Assembly: GCA_029778935.1 (NCBI GenBank)
Contig: JAKPBM010000237.1
Location: forward strand, 1-6,366
Length of the DNA stretch: 6,366 nucleotides
Origin: Bacillota bacterium
Lineage (GTDB): Bacteria; Bacillota; Clostridia; Oscillospirales; QAMX01
Direction of reading: 5' to 3'
In this document: piece after piece, positions 5,879-6,366 of the stretch
Layout: every line of letters starts with the position of its first letter
How positions within the stretch are numbered: position 1 is the stretch's first letter
Translations under genes and position numbers: made by a program
The notes under the pieces: model-generated
Seen by the model: only the letters and a program-made list of their open reading frames with translations
Databases searched by the model: none
Told to the model about the DNA's origin: nothing

Positions 5879-6355
5879 GTGCCGCAAGGCTGCGATCTCA
5901 CCGAAATATACGACCGCTACGGCCCTATGCTCTTCCGGCTTTGCTTTCTTCGGCTGCAGTCGAAGGAAGACGCGGAAGACGCCGTGCAGAGCGTGTTTTT
6001 GAAACTCCTTTGCGAGGAAAAATCCTTTGAAAGCGACGAACATCTGCGATTCTGGCTCGTCCGGGTGGCGATAAACACCTGCCACAACGCGGAAAAAAGT
6101 GCCTTCCGGCGCAAAACCGTCGGCCCGGAGGCGCTGGAAGACCTGTCCGTCACCGACGAAATGCACGTGCAAACCCTGTTGGACCTGTTTTCCCTGCCCG
6201 CCAAGTACCGGGAGGTGCTGTATCTGCACTACTACGCGGGATACTCCGCCGCGGAGATTGCCAGGCTGCTCAAAACCACGGAAGCGGCCGTGTTCATGCG
6301 CCTGTCCCGGGCGCGAAAGCAGCTGAAACTGGCCCTGAAGGAGGATGCGTCATGA
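5879..6355 (+). CDS. RNA polymerase sigma factor, sigma-70 family, ECF type
   Basis: A 158-residue alternative sigma factor with the two-domain ECF layout. Region 2 is near residues 8-72 (YDRYGPMLFRLCF, then DAEDAVQSVFLKLL for core binding and -10 recognition, then FWLVRVAINTCHN). A short linker follows. Region 4 is near 98-152 (LPAKYREVLYLHYYAGYS, then the helix-turn-helix AAEIARLLKTTEAAVFMRLS and RARKQLK), which reads the -35 element. Start GTG 5879 is set by the AGGAGG site; an upstream GTG at 5870 overlaps that site. The stop codon overlaps the next ATG as ATGA, so the downstream gene is translationally coupled, the usual place for an anti-sigma factor. The regulon and signal cannot be told from sequence. 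Regions 1 and 3 are absent, as expected for ECF. No defect seen. Confidence 0.92.
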   Translation: MPQGCDLTEIYDRYGPMLFRLCFLRLQSKEDAEDAVQSVFLKLLCEEKSFESDEHLRFWLVRVAINTCHNAEKSAFRRKTVGPEALEDLSVTDEMHVQTLLDLFSLPAKYREVLYLHYYAGYSAAEIARLLKTTEAAVFMRLSRARKQLKLALKEDAS

Positions 6356-6366
6356 CCGTACATGAA
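6352..6366 (+). CDS. Start of a gene coupled to the sigma factor, cut by window edge
   Basis: ATG 6352 overlaps the sigma-factor TGA (ATGA) and has a strong AAGGAGG site (6338-6344) 7 nt upstream. Only the first five codons (MTVHE) are visible. By position this is likely an anti-sigma factor or associated membrane or regulatory protein, but the visible residues cannot show it. Confidence 0.7.

Noticed and set aside
1..6366. A novel multi-gene defence, CRISPR or mobile system
   Set aside because: No CRISPR-like spaced repeats, transposase, integrase, toxin-antitoxin pair or terminal inverted repeats were seen; the genes are mostly housekeeping and regulatory.

Overview
The window looks like a stretch of ordinary chromosome from a moderately GC-rich Firmicutes-type bacterium. 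The evidence is consensus TTGACA-N17-TATAAT promoters, strong purine-rich ribosome binding sites, tRNA genes with encoded CCA ends, Rho-independent terminators, a type III glutamine synthetase and an ECF sigma factor. A Negativicutes-like (Acidaminococcus/Megasphaera/Dialister type) origin is my guess from overall composition and gene style. Nothing in the sequence proves it.

Layout. (1) 1-718, minus strand: an ammonia-dependent NAD+ synthetase (nadE) whose last codons run off the left edge. (2) 719-1004: a divergent control region, with an extended -10 promoter for nadE and a perfect sigma-A promoter for the next gene. The leader of that next gene carries a terminator-like hairpin and a second hairpin touching the ribosome binding site. 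(3) 1005-3092: glutamine synthetase type III (glnN). (4) 3093-3587: a long non-coding 3' region with a 12-bp stem terminator, then a visibly AT-rich promoter region. (5) 3588-4331: an AT-rich gene for a CPBP (CAAX/ABI) membrane protease. (6) 4382-4794: a tRNA operon Met(CAU)-Glu(UUC)-Val(CAC) with a perfect promoter, a hairpin-rich spacer and a strong terminator. (7) 4795-5573: about 780 bases with no convincing gene, containing a degenerate recurring motif. (8) 5588-5783: a tiny Cys/Arg/Asp-rich protein gene with its own ribosome binding site and terminator. (9) 5879-6355: an ECF-family sigma factor, overlapping by ATGA the start of a further gene cut by the right edge, probably its anti-sigma or regulatory partner.

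How the genes relate: NadE and GlnN both consume ammonia and ATP and are divergently transcribed, so nitrogen status could be a common theme, but no shared operator is visible. The other transcription units appear independent. No mobile element, CRISPR array or multi-gene defence system is visible. The least explained items are the small Cys-rich protein and the structured leader of glnN.
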